59,505 bases of DNA from Arenibacter nanhaiticus (lineage in GTDB: Bacteria > Bacteroidota > Bacteroidia > Flavobacteriales > Flavobacteriaceae). The stretch's first letter is position 1. Each line of letters begins with the position of its first letter. This document shows positions 30,695 through 39,781 of this stretch, piece by piece. The translations under genes were made by a program, and so were the position numbers. The stretch lies in assembly GCF_900141935.1 (NCBI RefSeq), contig NZ_FQYX01000023.1:1-59505 (forward strand), written 5' to 3'. A model generated the notes under the pieces. It did no database searches, was not told the origin of the DNA, and saw only the letters and a list, made by a program, of their open reading frames with translations.

Positions 30695-30901
30695 TAATTT
30701 TTTTACGAAGGTACGTCAAAAAAAAATATGCTTTTTTAATTAATTTTAACAAATTATGGGAACATCACGTTTTTCTTGTTTCCTTCTTTTATTCTTACAA
30801 GAAATTGCTATCAAAAGACTTACAACAAATTTAGCTGTAAAGACTGCTTGCCTCGAAGGTTCGATCGGCACAACCCATGTTCTTTTTATGGCAGTCGGTC
30901 T

Positions 30902-31222
30902 TTAGAGAATGACTGTCCGATTCTGTGCCGTTTCCAAGTGGCGTATAAAATTCCTAAGTTCCTTTTCCTTCACCATTATCTTATGGGACAGCGCTCGAAT
31001 ACTTCGCGCTACCCTATGAAGTTGGATAGCACAGGACTGTTTTTGTCTGTCCTGCGTATGGACAGCGCTCGTGGAGATCGCTTTAGCAGTGTTCCACTTA
31101 AATTCATCCATTTTCTTCAGCAGTCTAACCTCTTCCCATTGTTCTCTGGACAACTCATTATTTAAATCGGAAAGAACATTTTCCGTCCTTATTATTTTTG
31201 ATCGCAACGCTACTTTTTCCAT
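30902..31222 (-). CDS. Hypothetical small helical protein
   Basis: 106 residues from the ATG at 31222, or 119 from an upstream in-frame start. Predicted mostly alpha-helical and charged, for example NVLSDLNNELSREQWEEVRLLKKMDEF and MVKEKELRNFIRHLE, suggesting a coiled coil. No family is recognised. It stands alone between a YkgJ-type gene and repeat copy 2, with no clear promoter. The reverse strand is also open for 129 codons, so the coding assignment is uncertain. Confidence 0.45.
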   Translation of the reverse strand: MEKVALRSKIIRTENVLSDLNNELSREQWEEVRLLKKMDEFKWNTAKAISTSAVHTQDRQKQSCAIQLHRVARSIRALSHKIMVKEKELRNFIRHLETAQNRTVIL

Positions 31223-31441
31223 TTTACACCTTTTTATTTTAAAACAATTAAGGCGGCACAACCTCTCATTCTACCGTCTCCACATATCTTTTTTCACCAT
31301 TACTTCGACTACTACAATATAAAAAAATAAAACGAGATTTTTCTGAATTTTTAAGCTCACTTGCTTTCATAAATGAAGTTTGCATAGTAGGCATTCAGTG
31401 AAGTCTATTCTTGGTTTTCATAGCTATGGAAAAAATAATTT

Positions 31442-31521
31442 GGGCGTTCCCTCCTGCGTCGGTCGGGCCCTTTGCTATATCCCTTGCGATGCTGCGGGGA
31501 TGCCGCCTCGGTCCCTAACGC
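31442..31521 (+). repeat. Dispersed 80-bp structured repeat, copy 2
   Basis: Begins GGGCGTTCCCTCCTGCGTCG and ends GGTCCCTAACGC. Same outer arms and inner ATCCC/GGGAT hairpin as the other copies. It lies in the 440-bp gap before the oxidoreductase gene's 3' end. Confidence 0.85.
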
Positions 31522-31604
31522 AAAATAAACACACAAGGAACACAGGGGCAGTGGTTGAGCCACTGGGCATGGATCCATCAAAGACCATCTCTGGCCCCGA
31601 TTCC

Positions 31605-31655
31605 ATAAAAAAGCCCTTGCCTTCCACTGTTTTTATCCGTGGAAGGCAAGGGCTT
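31605..31655 (-). terminator. Intrinsic terminator of the oxidoreductase operon
   Basis: A 17-bp stem AAGCCCTTGCCTTCCAC / GTGGAAGGCAAGGGCTT with an 11-nt loop, followed on the minus strand by TTTTTT. Confidence 0.92.
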
Positions 31656-31698
31656 CTATTTATCTTGATCGTTATTTGCTGAAACGAGCAATGGCTAT

Positions 31699-33036
31699 TT
31701 AGAAATCCCTATACGGGGCGTCTAAAAACTTATTGGCTTCCGGCTCTAAAAACTGAGCGGTTTTATTATCCCAGTGCAATGTTTTATTTGGGAAACGACC
31801 AGCAATTACCCCTAAGAGTATTGTTTCTGTCAGCCTGGCCGAATAAGAAAATGGCGCGCTGCACTCATCCTTGCCCAAACAGCTATCTACAAACTGATGG
31901 TAGTGCATTTTTCCTTCCTTATCGTAATCCCTTAAAGGAGCCCCAATTTTTCCGCTTCGTTCTAATTCGGACACATCGAGCTCTTGATATTTCCCATCAA
32001 CAATATGCCTTGGCAATTCCATAAAGTGAGGCAGTAACAACCGTCCCTTTTCACCTATGAACATGGCTCCTTGTTCTGGAAGCTTTTCATTGTTGGGCAG
32101 TTTTAAATCTTTATGCTTTAAAGGCGCATTCTTTCCGTCGTACCAAACCCATTTTAAAGTTTCTGCGGTATACTTGGTTCCAGGGAACTCATAGGTTACT
32201 ACGTTCTCTTCCGGAAATCCAAAGCCTGTTGGTTGTCTACAGCTATTTTTTATGGTTCTAGGCACATCCAAGGCTAGTGCATTATAGGGGGTATCAAAAA
32301 TATGCACTCCCATATCCCCCAAAGTTCCACAACCATAGTCGAGTACTTTTCGCCAATTTCCAGGATGGTACGCCCCTTCTTTATAAGGTCTTTCTGCCGA
32401 TGTTCCCAACCACAGGTTCCAGTCTAGATGTTCCGGAACCGGGTCCGATCCTTGAGGTGCTGGCCCGTCATAGCCCCAGTTCTTTGGCGACCATGCCCTT
32501 ACTGTTTTTACTTTGCCGATAATACCCGATTGTATCAGTAAGGTGGCCAATTTATAATCGTAAAAAGAATGTACCTGAATCCCCATTTGGGTCACTAAGT
32601 TTTTCTCTGCCGCCAATTTTCTCATGGCCCTAGCTTCGGAAACATGATGGGTCAGCGGTTTTTGACAGTAAACAGCTTTTCCCATATCCATAGCCATCAT
32701 AGAGGCCGGGGCATGGGTGTGATCTGGGGTAGAAACCACTACAGCATCGATATCACTGCCCATTTCACTAAAAAGAAGCCTATAATCGGCATATGTTTTT
32801 GCATTTGGATGCAACTTTTTGGCGGCTGCCAATGCATTGGAATCTACATCGCAAAGTGCCACAATATCTACAAGCTCATGGGAGGAAATAGCCTCTAAAT
32901 CGGCAGCCCCCATATTGGCGACCCCTATTTGTACGACCCTAAGGCGTTTATTATTGGTCATTGACCAAACGGACCCTGGTAATAAGGCCACCGTAGCCAA
33001 AGCGGCCGTACTTTTAAGAAAATCTCTTTTTTTCAT
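31699..33036 (-). CDS. Gfo/Idh/MocA-family oxidoreductase, exported
   Basis: 445 residues. An N-terminal export signal (KKRDFLKSTAALATVALLPG, Tat-like spacing but with only one Arg in the pair) is followed by a Rossmann domain: RLRVVQIGVANMGAADLEAI. STPDHTHAP and GKAVYCQKPLTHHVSEAR (catalytic Lys in the EKP-like motif, here QKP) match the family. It is probably a periplasmic sugar or glycoside dehydrogenase. The upstream DUF1080 gene is 88 bp away on the same strand, and this pairing points to 3-keto-glycoside metabolism. A strong terminator follows. Confidence 0.88.
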   Translation of the reverse strand: MKKRDFLKSTAALATVALLPGSVWSMTNNKRLRVVQIGVANMGAADLEAISSHELVDIVALCDVDSNALAAAKKLHPNAKTYADYRLLFSEMGSDIDAVVVSTPDHTHAPASMMAMDMGKAVYCQKPLTHHVSEARAMRKLAAEKNLVTQMGIQVHSFYDYKLATLLIQSGIIGKVKTVRAWSPKNWGYDGPAPQGSDPVPEHLDWNLWLGTSAERPYKEGAYHPGNWRKVLDYGCGTLGDMGVHIFDTPYNALALDVPRTIKNSCRQPTGFGFPEENVVTYEFPGTKYTAETLKWVWYDGKNAPLKHKDLKLPNNEKLPEQGAMFIGEKGRLLLPHFMELPRHIVDGKYQELDVSELERSGKIGAPLRDYDKEGKMHYHQFVDSCLGKDECSAPFSYSARLTETILLGVIAGRFPNKTLHWDNKTAQFLEPEANKFLDAPYRDF

Positions 33037-33124
33037 CTGGTTATTAGGTATTTAATATTCGTATGTTTTAGAAACCTAGGTGTTTTTTAAATAGATTCGG
33101 AACCCCTTAACATCTAGCCTTCGC

Positions 33125-33895
33125 TTATTTTTTTATTCTTCTTATTTTAATATTTCTAAACCATATAGGGCTAGAGTGGTCTTGGAAGCCAATATACCCT
33201 GTTTTAAAGCGACCATAGTCGGGGGCATTTTTCCATTTCCCAAAATTCTTTTTCTCATACCAATCCTTGGACCATGGCACGAACTCCAATACTTTTCTAC
33301 CGTTTAACCAATGCTCTACCCGCTCTGGAGTAAATACAATTTTAGTGGTATTCCACTCCCCTACCGGATGTAGAACTTTTTCCTTAGGATCTGCCGCATG
33401 CATGGCATAATCGGAGGCCGTTTGCTGTAAAGGCTGTAATTCTTCTGGATTTTCGGTATTCCCAAGACTTAGATTGTAGTCGGTAAGATCGTGTATTTTG
33501 GCGTAGTTGGCGTCATCAATAAGCTGGTATTCTGGCGAAATCCTCGACGGTGGGGTATTGGGTATCCCCTCCTTTAAATGGTAAAAAATCCCACTATTTC
33601 CACCCTTTGGCAGTTTCCATTCTACGTAAAATTCAAAATTATCAAATTCTTCAAGGCCGTAAATAATGTCTTTTCCTCCCTTGTAATTTTGCTCTAGTCC
33701 TAATTCCGTATCAAAGGTTAAGACCCCATCCTTGGCTACCCATCCTGGAGGCAAGGTATCTCCATTGTAGGCACGCCAACCTTCGGTAGTACGTCCATCA
33801 AACAAATAGGTCCAGTCGTCCGTTGCGGTTTTAGAACTGGATTTACACCCGTAGAAAAGGGTGGAAAGCAGCAAAATTGTAAAGATTTTTTTCAT
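33125..33895 (-). CDS. DUF1080 lipoprotein (3-keto-disaccharide hydrolase family)
   Basis: 256 residues with lipobox FYGC giving an acylated Cys near residue 17. The DUF1080 jelly-roll pattern is clear: WTYLFDGRTTEGWRAYNG, EFYVEWKLPKGGNSGIFYHL, PEYQLIDD, and GYIGFQDHSSPIWFRNIKIRRI. Characterised members cleave 3-keto-glycosides produced by Gfo/Idh/MocA dehydrogenases. The dehydrogenase encoded just downstream fits this. The glycoside substrate is unknown. I see no exact -7 element upstream. Confidence 0.88.
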   Translation of the reverse strand: MKKIFTILLLSTLFYGCKSSSKTATDDWTYLFDGRTTEGWRAYNGDTLPPGWVAKDGVLTFDTELGLEQNYKGGKDIIYGLEEFDNFEFYVEWKLPKGGNSGIFYHLKEGIPNTPPSRISPEYQLIDDANYAKIHDLTDYNLSLGNTENPEELQPLQQTASDYAMHAADPKEKVLHPVGEWNTTKIVFTPERVEHWLNGRKVLEFVPWSKDWYEKKNFGKWKNAPDYGRFKTGYIGFQDHSSPIWFRNIKIRRIKK

Positions 33896-34291
33896 CGATC
33901 GTTAAAAATTTTAAGGTACTTACAAAAACAATGGGTCAGGCCTAATAGTTTTTTTTTACCAATAGTTACAGATACTTCAATAACAAGGGTAAAATATACG
34001 TATAACTATCGATTTTTTATGAAGTTTTAAGGACTTTTATCAAGTATTGCCCAAAGCGATAGAAACTTAACAGAATGAAAAATGACGAGATAGGGTTGCA
34101 ACAGCAACCTTATAGGCCTTCTTTTAAAAATTTAAAAAGAACACTACCAGCCACTGACCAATCTAAAAAAGTCAATTTGAAAGTGTAGCCCTTTATTGTT
34201 TTATAGCCGACATACTTCGGCTGCGCACAGTACAAGCATGTAAATCACATATTTTCATTCAAATTTGCGACCAGTTTCGGCCATGATCATT
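33896..34291. other. Gap without a recognised gene
   Basis: I find no gene in this 396-bp stretch. It contains two small hairpins: GGTTGC-AACA-GCAACC near 34094-34109 and AGCCGA/TCGGCT near 34204-34221. Neither has a U tract. Confidence 0.5.
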
Positions 34292-35302
34292 TTATATTAC
34301 TTTTAAGACAATCCGAAACCTAGCCTTTCCCTTTTCCAAATGTTCCATAGCTTCATTTACCTGCGACAAGGGAAATTCTTCTACAATGGGGTATATATCA
34401 TGTCGGGAACAGAATTCTAACATTTTCCGAATGGCTGCCGGACTTCCTGTGGGACTCCCAGTAACCGATTTTTCGCCCATGATCAGGGAAAAAGCGGGTA
34501 TGGCCATGGGCTCCAATACTGCCCCTACCGTATATAAGGTCCCTTTGGGGGCCAAGCTTGTCAAATACGAATTCCAATCTAAACTTACATTGGTGGTATT
34601 TAATATAAAATCTAGACTTCCTGCAATCCCCTCCAATTCCTTAGGATTTGTAGAGTCGATTACTTGGGTAGCCCCCATGGCTAGTATCTCTTTCTTTTTT
34701 TTAGGATTAGAACTGAAAGCGATCACCTCGCACCCCCATTTATTAAGGAATTTTAAGGCCATATGTCCCAAGCCTCCTATCCCAATGACCCCTACCCGAT
34801 CCGTAGCCTTCACTCCGGCCAAAAGAATAGGGTTAAAAACGGTAATCCCCCCACATAAAAGCGGTCCCGCTTTTTTTAAATCAATGTCCTTAGGCAATTG
34901 TATCGCCCAGGACCAATGTGTCCTAATACAATCGGAAAAACCGCCATGCCGCCCTACTATGGTCCCTTCGACGGTAGTACATAGATGGTGGTCACCTCCC
35001 ATACATTGATTACAATGCATGCAGGAATTAGCATTCCAGCCCACCCCTACTAAATCTCCGACAGCTAAATTATTTACGGCCCCACCAATGGCCACGACCT
35101 CCCCGATAACTTCGTGGCCAGGAACCAATGGGTACTGAGACATGCCCCAATCATTATTGATCATACTTAAATCTGAATGACAGATTCCGCAATAATGAAC
35201 CTTTATATCTACTTGGTCAGCCCCTATTGTGGGAAGCTCATAGGTAAATGGACTAAGTTTTCCGCCAGCTTCTCTGGCCGCATAGGCATGTACTGTTTTC
35301 AT
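34292..35302 (-). CDS. Zinc-dependent NAD(P) alcohol/aldehyde reductase
   Basis: 336 residues from the ATG at 35302 (MKTVHAYAAREAGG). Medium-chain dehydrogenase of the cinnamyl-alcohol/YahK type. Catalytic zinc ligands: CGICHSD and GHEVIGEV. The structural zinc cluster is NSCMHCNQCMGGDHHLC. Rossmann motif: GIGGLGHMALKFLNKWG. The physiological substrate is not evident. It stands alone, with 250 bp upstream before the SRPBCC remnant. Confidence 0.88.
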   Translation of the reverse strand: MKTVHAYAAREAGGKLSPFTYELPTIGADQVDIKVHYCGICHSDLSMINNDWGMSQYPLVPGHEVIGEVVAIGGAVNNLAVGDLVGVGWNANSCMHCNQCMGGDHHLCTTVEGTIVGRHGGFSDCIRTHWSWAIQLPKDIDLKKAGPLLCGGITVFNPILLAGVKATDRVGVIGIGGLGHMALKFLNKWGCEVIAFSSNPKKKKEILAMGATQVIDSTNPKELEGIAGSLDFILNTTNVSLDWNSYLTSLAPKGTLYTVGAVLEPMAIPAFSLIMGEKSVTGSPTGSPAAIRKMLEFCSRHDIYPIVEEFPLSQVNEAMEHLEKGKARFRIVLKVI

Positions 35303-35551
35303 ATCGTAGTTTTTAAAGAGTATGTAACCCGCATTCCCATTCCATGAGGGAATATAGGCGAACAGACTGTTATTCATAAAAAGTGAAGAGGGAAGTACTC
35401 TAAGGTAAGAAATAATAGGGATTTATTAATCTTAAAAGGAAGTCTTTTTACTCTTTATAGAAAAATAAAGTTCCTGAACAGCAACAACTTACCAACTATT
35501 TGTTTTTAGTATCGATAAACATCAAAAGATGAGAAAGTGTAAAAGTTAAAC

Positions 35552-35998
35552 CTAGTCACTATTCGTTGTTTCCAAGAATTCCTTGAGCCTGCCTTTTATA
35601 AAATATTCCCATCCAGCAACCCCACTCTCCCTGGTAAATTGGGGAATCGCCGATGGAAAACTTTCAATCCTGTAATGAGTAAGTTTTAATTTGGTTTTGT
35701 CTTGTTCTTAAAATAATTCGAATATAACCACGGAATCTCCCGGATAGCCCCCGTACTGCCAGTTACAGACCGGCTTTTTCATAGGGACTACTTCGAGTAT
35801 TTCCCACAGGTGCAAAAGCACCTTTTGATCTGATACTACCTCAAACTGGGTTTTAAAGCCAACTTCCGGTGTAAAGGCGGGAATATTCTCAAAAAACCAT
35901 AAGGACATTTTGTTCAATGCTGTTATAGCCTGCCACACCTTGTCTATAAAAGCTTCGTATATTTCTTCAACTAGTACCGGTTGGCCCTGATCTATCAT
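35552..35998 (-). pseudogene. SRPBCC/AHSA1-family protein with an in-frame internal stop
   Basis: The frame from ATG 35998 runs MIDQGQPVLVEEIYEAFIDKVWQAI to FELF, then a TAA at 35708-35710. Immediately after, in the same frame, it continues for about 51 codons (TKLKLTHYRIESFPSAIPQF then GVAGWEYFIKGRLKEFLETT) to a TAG at 35552-35554. Joined, it is about 148 codons, the normal length for AHSA1/SRPBCC proteins, and the downstream half carries their typical C-terminal WEYFIKGRLKEF helix. One base change would explain the break. Read-through or a sequencing error remain possible. Confidence 0.75.
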
Positions 35999-36078
35999 CT
36001 TGTTTATCAATAGCAATGGCGTTATATAAAAAGTTGTCTTTAAAGGGAAATATAGACTACTTATAACACTCCGGGTTC

Positions 36079-36186
36079 TTAGTTAGAAATCAAAACCATA
36101 TCCGAATAAAGATAAAGTAATACGATGGCTACCACCAAGAGAGATAACAATATAAACACCCCGATAACTTTTAAAACATTCTTCAT
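36079..36186 (-). CDS. Small single-pass membrane peptide (35 aa)
   Basis: ATG at 36186, MKNVLKVIGVFILLSLLVVA then IVLLYLYSDMVLISN, stop at 36079. It is almost entirely one long hydrophobic helix preceded by two lysines, like many bacterial single-transmembrane small proteins. It lies upstream of the SRPBCC remnant on the same strand. No family is recognised; chance is possible but the hydrophobic pattern is clean. Confidence 0.4.
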   Translation of the reverse strand: MKNVLKVIGVFILLSLLVVAIVLLYLYSDMVLISN

Positions 36187-36381
36187 AATTGTGAATTTAA
36201 GTTCAGTTTATGATACTAAATGTCATTAACTTTTTAACAATCTACTTTTTATCGCTGGAGGTGGGGTAAAAAAGAGATGTTCTATAAGTTATAAAATATT
36301 TTCGAATCTCAATATTTTTTCAGGTTTAGGGCGTATTTTAGCTATCATATCACTCTTACAACCAATATTTATAAACCCTTT

Positions 36382-37197
36382 TTAGTTTTCTAACTGGGCC
36401 CATTCTGTCCAAGAACCATCATAGACCGATTTCTCATTTTCCTGAATCAGTTCACTTGCCAAAAGCACTATACAGGCTGTTATTCCAGATCCACAACTAA
36501 AAACCAAGGGTTGATCGTTGATGTTTTTTTCCTGAAACAACTTCTTCAATGCTATTTTAGATTTAAACTTCCCCTCTTCCAAAACTTCCTCATAGGGTAT
36601 ATTCAAGGAATTTGGAATACTGCCACTTCTTAAGTCCTTTCTAGGTTCAGGTGCCGTTCCATTAAACCGACCACTGGACCGCGCATCGATCACTAGGGCA
36701 TTTTTATCGACTATATTGGTTTTAACATACTGGAAGTCCTTCACCATTTCTGGTCGCAGCCTGGCCTTAAAATTCCCTTCTAGAGAAGGGTGATCTACTT
36801 TTTCTTCCGTCTCATAGCCATCCTTGCTCCATTGGGGAAGCCCTCCATCGAGCACAAAAACGGCCTCGTGCCCCATAGTTTTAAACATCCACCAAACTCT
36901 AGGGCTGGTATACACCCCAAGGTTATCGTATACCACTATAAGACTATCCGAATTGATGCCTAACTTTCTACTTTCTGCCTGGAACTGTTCCTCGCTTGGC
37001 AACATATTGGGATATGGACTATTCTTATCGCTAAAACTATTCTTTAAATCGAAATACCGAGCTCCTTTAATTTGTAAGGAATCGAAATCGGATGTTATGC
37101 CTGCTATATTCGTTGGTTGACTCGCGTCTAAAATAACCAGATCTGGATTGTTTAACTGTTCTTTGAGCCAATGGGAAGACACTATGGGATCCTTCAT
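36382..37197 (-). CDS. Thiosulfate/3-mercaptopyruvate sulfurtransferase
   Basis: 271 residues with two rhodanese domains. The inactive N-terminal domain includes VVYDNLGVYTSPRVWWMFKTMGHEAVFVLDGGLPQW. The C-terminal domain has the active loop CGSGITAC with the nucleophilic Cys, preceded by IDARSSGRFNGTAPEPR. It transfers sulfane sulfur to thiol acceptors or cyanide. No evident operon partners. Confidence 0.92.
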   Translation of the reverse strand: MKDPIVSSHWLKEQLNNPDLVILDASQPTNIAGITSDFDSLQIKGARYFDLKNSFSDKNSPYPNMLPSEEQFQAESRKLGINSDSLIVVYDNLGVYTSPRVWWMFKTMGHEAVFVLDGGLPQWSKDGYETEEKVDHPSLEGNFKARLRPEMVKDFQYVKTNIVDKNALVIDARSSGRFNGTAPEPRKDLRSGSIPNSLNIPYEEVLEEGKFKSKIALKKLFQEKNINDQPLVFSCGSGITACIVLLASELIQENEKSVYDGSWTEWAQLEN

Positions 37198-37372
37198 TTA
37201 ATAAGGGTTTAGTTATTATGAATACGGTAAACTTCTATAGACATTTAATTTGACATCGTGGGACCTCCCTAGTTTTGAATCGGCGGGATTGTTTATAAAT
37301 ACTTCAAAACAGTATTTAAAAGAGATAGTCACTAAGCTTGTAAAATATTGGTAGATTTTAAGAATAGATTTA

Positions 37373-37402
37373 AAAAACAAGACCGCCTTTGCAGACGGTC
37401 TT
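37373..37402 (-). terminator. Intrinsic terminator of the cold-shock gene
   Basis: On the minus strand, AAGACCGTC and GGCGGTCTT form a 9-bp stem (one wobble) around TGCAAA, followed by GTTTTTT. Confidence 0.7.
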
Positions 37403-37430
37403 AATTCTTAAGTTTTTAAAAGGCATATAT

Positions 37431-37622
37431 TTAGATAACTCTTACGTTAACTGCATTTAATCCTTTTTTACCGTCCTGTAGTTCAAATTCAACGATATCG
37501 CCTTCACGAATTTCGTCTATTAAACCAGAGATGTGCACAAAATGCTCTTTACTTGATCCTTCTTCTACGATAAAACCAAACCCTTTGGCATCGTTGAAAA
37601 ATTTTACTGTTCCTTTACCCAT
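37431..37622 (-). CDS. Cold-shock domain protein (CspA family)
   Basis: 63 residues, a single cold-shock fold: MGKGTVKFFNDAKGFGFI (RNP1-like), HFVHISGL (RNP2-like) and VEFELQDGKKGLNAVNVRVI. It binds single-stranded RNA/DNA and acts as an RNA chaperone. A promoter with an exact -7 match lies 35 bp upstream, leaving a short leader rather than the long regulatory leader of E. coli cspA. Confidence 0.95.
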   Translation of the reverse strand: MGKGTVKFFNDAKGFGFIVEEGSSKEHFVHISGLIDEIREGDIVEFELQDGKKGLNAVNVRVI

Positions 37623-37656
37623 TACTAAAATTTAAAATTAATTACTCGTTATTACT

Positions 37657-37664
37657 CAAAGATA
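37657..37664 (-). promoter_or_regulatory. Bacteroidota -7 promoter element for the cold-shock gene
   Basis: The minus strand reads TATCTTTG (exact TAnnTTTG), 35 bp before the ATG. The rest of the gap to 37938 holds no gene that I can support. Confidence 0.6.
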
Positions 37665-37938
37665 GCTCAAAAGTTTGAAATACAATACCATATTACCCTA
37701 CAAATTTTTAACACTTTTTATCATAATGAAATCATAATAAAATAAGGCCTTAGCGCCTGTTTTCCTCTGATAATTCGTATTATCCACATCGAACTTTTAT
37801 TTTAATGTTCCTAAAATTCAACACATTAAAGCTTCGATCAAGGGGCGCACTAGGGAGAAAGGACACTTAAGAAAACCGGGCATCATACAATTGTACAAGT
37901 AATTTTAGCGCCATAAAAAAGGAAGCCTTCCAGTGGGC

Positions 37939-37983
37939 AAAAAAAAATCCCCGAAACCGCTTCTTCAGCATGGTTTCGGGGAT
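37939..37983 (-). terminator. Intrinsic terminator of the barrel/TPR operon
   Basis: A 12-bp stem ATCCCCGAAACC / GGTTTCGGGGAT with a 13-nt loop, followed on the minus strand by a T run, 18 bp after the barrel gene. Confidence 0.92.
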
Positions 37984-38001
37984 GCAAGCAGTATAATCGG
38001 G

Positions 38002-39756
38002 TTAAAGATCGAATTTAAAAGTAGCACCAGCTAACACTTGAAATCCTTGCACCTGGTAATTATCCCAACGCATATAAGTGTTATTGGTAATATTATTGGC
38101 TTTTGCAAAAACCGACAGTTGCTTGTTGATACGGTATCCCAAATGGGCATTTACATCAACATACCCGTCCAAGGCTACTGCCGTAGTGGCAAATTCTTCT
38201 ACGGTTGCACCAGCAGCAGCCACCGTATACAAGTCGTCTCGTTCGCCTACATAAAAGATATTGGCTCCCATAAACCATTGCTCACCTATTTGGTAATCCA
38301 TAAACAAGGAAGCGGTAAGGCTAGGCAAGTTCCATGCTGGGTTATCGGTTTCGGTATCGTAATCGTACACCTCGGCATTGACACCCATGGTAAAGTTATT
38401 ATTAACCGCCAAATGCATTTCCCCAAAAAGACCTAGGGTCTTTACATCGTCATAGAACAACTGGAAGGTATTCCCATAGTAATAGCTCTTGTCATCGTTC
38501 CTAGCCGTGTTTTCTGCATTGTGAATAAACAATGGTTTTCTATTCTCTGCCATATAAGACCCCTTGATATTATAGCTAAAATTAGGCGACAACTGCCCTT
38601 TAAGACCTATATAAGCATCGTATTGTTGATCGGTAGGCTGAATTGACAAGGTTGGGGAAACATAAGGGTTTTCGGCTACAAAGCCATGAAAAGAATTCTG
38701 TTTCAGATCGCCCTCTATGCCTCCATAAGCAATGGCCATTTCTTCCATCAATTTATAGGAAGCCGTCACCGTAGGATAAATATAAAAGTTATTCTCACTA
38801 AGCTCCATATCCAAGCCATAGACCACATTTAATCCTAAATTCAAACTAAATTGATCGTCCGAAATTTTAAGGCTCGGATTAATTCCAGCTTGTAAAAAGG
38901 AATAATCGATTTGGCCATCATTGGTTTCAGAACTCACGGCTTCATTTTTAAAGCTACCCCCTACATAATCGGCCTTTACTTTAAAGGTCAACAATTCCTC
39001 GGACACCGGTATTTCGAAAACAGGTTTCAAAACGGCGCTGTTTTCGCCAGAATTGGTAGCATCCCAAAAACGTCTTACCAATACATCGGCGCGTTTAAAG
39101 AAAGAATCTTCCATGGCCAGGTATCCGCCTGCTTGCACATTGAAGTAGTTTTGTTTCACATCCATACTATTGACCGTCTCTTCGGTATAATAGCCATTCT
39201 TAATGCCATACCAATGGTACAACTCATGTTGTGCCCCCAGATTGGCTCCCCATTTAAAATCCCTTCCAACTTTAGAATAATCGGCGTTTAACTTGGTGTT
39301 GTAAAAATCATTGTCCAAGGCGGTACCTTTTATATTACCGCGAGACGAAAAGTGGTTCAGACCTACATCCAATCGTTCGTCCCTATTGAAGGCATTACTA
39401 GTAAAGAACTCTGCCAAGGCATTGTTATAATTCCCAAGGGCTATAGTTGCCGAGGAGTTAAACAATTTTGGGGCTGGGGTCCTTTTTACTGCGGTTGCCT
39501 TCCCTTTACTAGGTGTAAAGGTTGACGCGACGGGTAAGGAAAAAATACTATAGGTAATCGGTTTCTTCTGTAGTGCCAAGGAATCGTTTAAACTTGGAAC
39601 AGATTTTATCTTAAAAGCATCGGAAATAGTAGGCGCATAGGCCTTTACTACGGTTACAGTTTCTGTACCGATACCTTTTTTTTCGTCTTCTTGGGCCAAA
39701 CCGACCTGCAGAAAACCAACAATAGAAAATAGGGTTATTTTTATGTGCTTGTGCAT
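38002..39756 (-). CDS. Outer-membrane beta-barrel, TonB-dependent-receptor-like
   Basis: 584 residues with a signal peptide ending near GLAQ. The region after it (TETVTVVKAYAPTISDAFKIKSVPSLND) resembles the start of a receptor but is short. I see no full plug domain and no N-terminal carboxypeptidase-like domain. The body alternates as a beta-barrel and the end (ITNNTYMRWDNYQVQGFQVLAGATFKFDL) matches the terminal strands of TonB-dependent receptors. It starts 25 bp after the TPR gene, so the two form an operon. Confidence 0.8.
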   Translation of the reverse strand: MHKHIKITLFSIVGFLQVGLAQEDEKKGIGTETVTVVKAYAPTISDAFKIKSVPSLNDSLALQKKPITYSIFSLPVASTFTPSKGKATAVKRTPAPKLFNSSATIALGNYNNALAEFFTSNAFNRDERLDVGLNHFSSRGNIKGTALDNDFYNTKLNADYSKVGRDFKWGANLGAQHELYHWYGIKNGYYTEETVNSMDVKQNYFNVQAGGYLAMEDSFFKRADVLVRRFWDATNSGENSAVLKPVFEIPVSEELLTFKVKADYVGGSFKNEAVSSETNDGQIDYSFLQAGINPSLKISDDQFSLNLGLNVVYGLDMELSENNFYIYPTVTASYKLMEEMAIAYGGIEGDLKQNSFHGFVAENPYVSPTLSIQPTDQQYDAYIGLKGQLSPNFSYNIKGSYMAENRKPLFIHNAENTARNDDKSYYYGNTFQLFYDDVKTLGLFGEMHLAVNNNFTMGVNAEVYDYDTETDNPAWNLPSLTASLFMDYQIGEQWFMGANIFYVGERDDLYTVAAAGATVEEFATTAVALDGYVDVNAHLGYRINKQLSVFAKANNITNNTYMRWDNYQVQGFQVLAGATFKFDL

Positions 39757-39781
39757 ATACTGTTCTTTTTACTGGGTGTTT

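Noticed and set aside
30776-31165. A 129-codon plus-strand ORF opposite the hypothetical protein at 30902-31222
   Set aside because: Cys/Phe/His-rich composition typical of antisense frames. The minus-strand frame is the more protein-like of the two, and neither is strongly supported.
37780-37788. An exact DnaA-box match, TTATCCACA, in a gap
   Set aside because: A single isolated 9-mer with no second box, no AT-rich unwinding region arrangement and no dnaA/dnaN genes nearby. It is expected by chance; not an origin.
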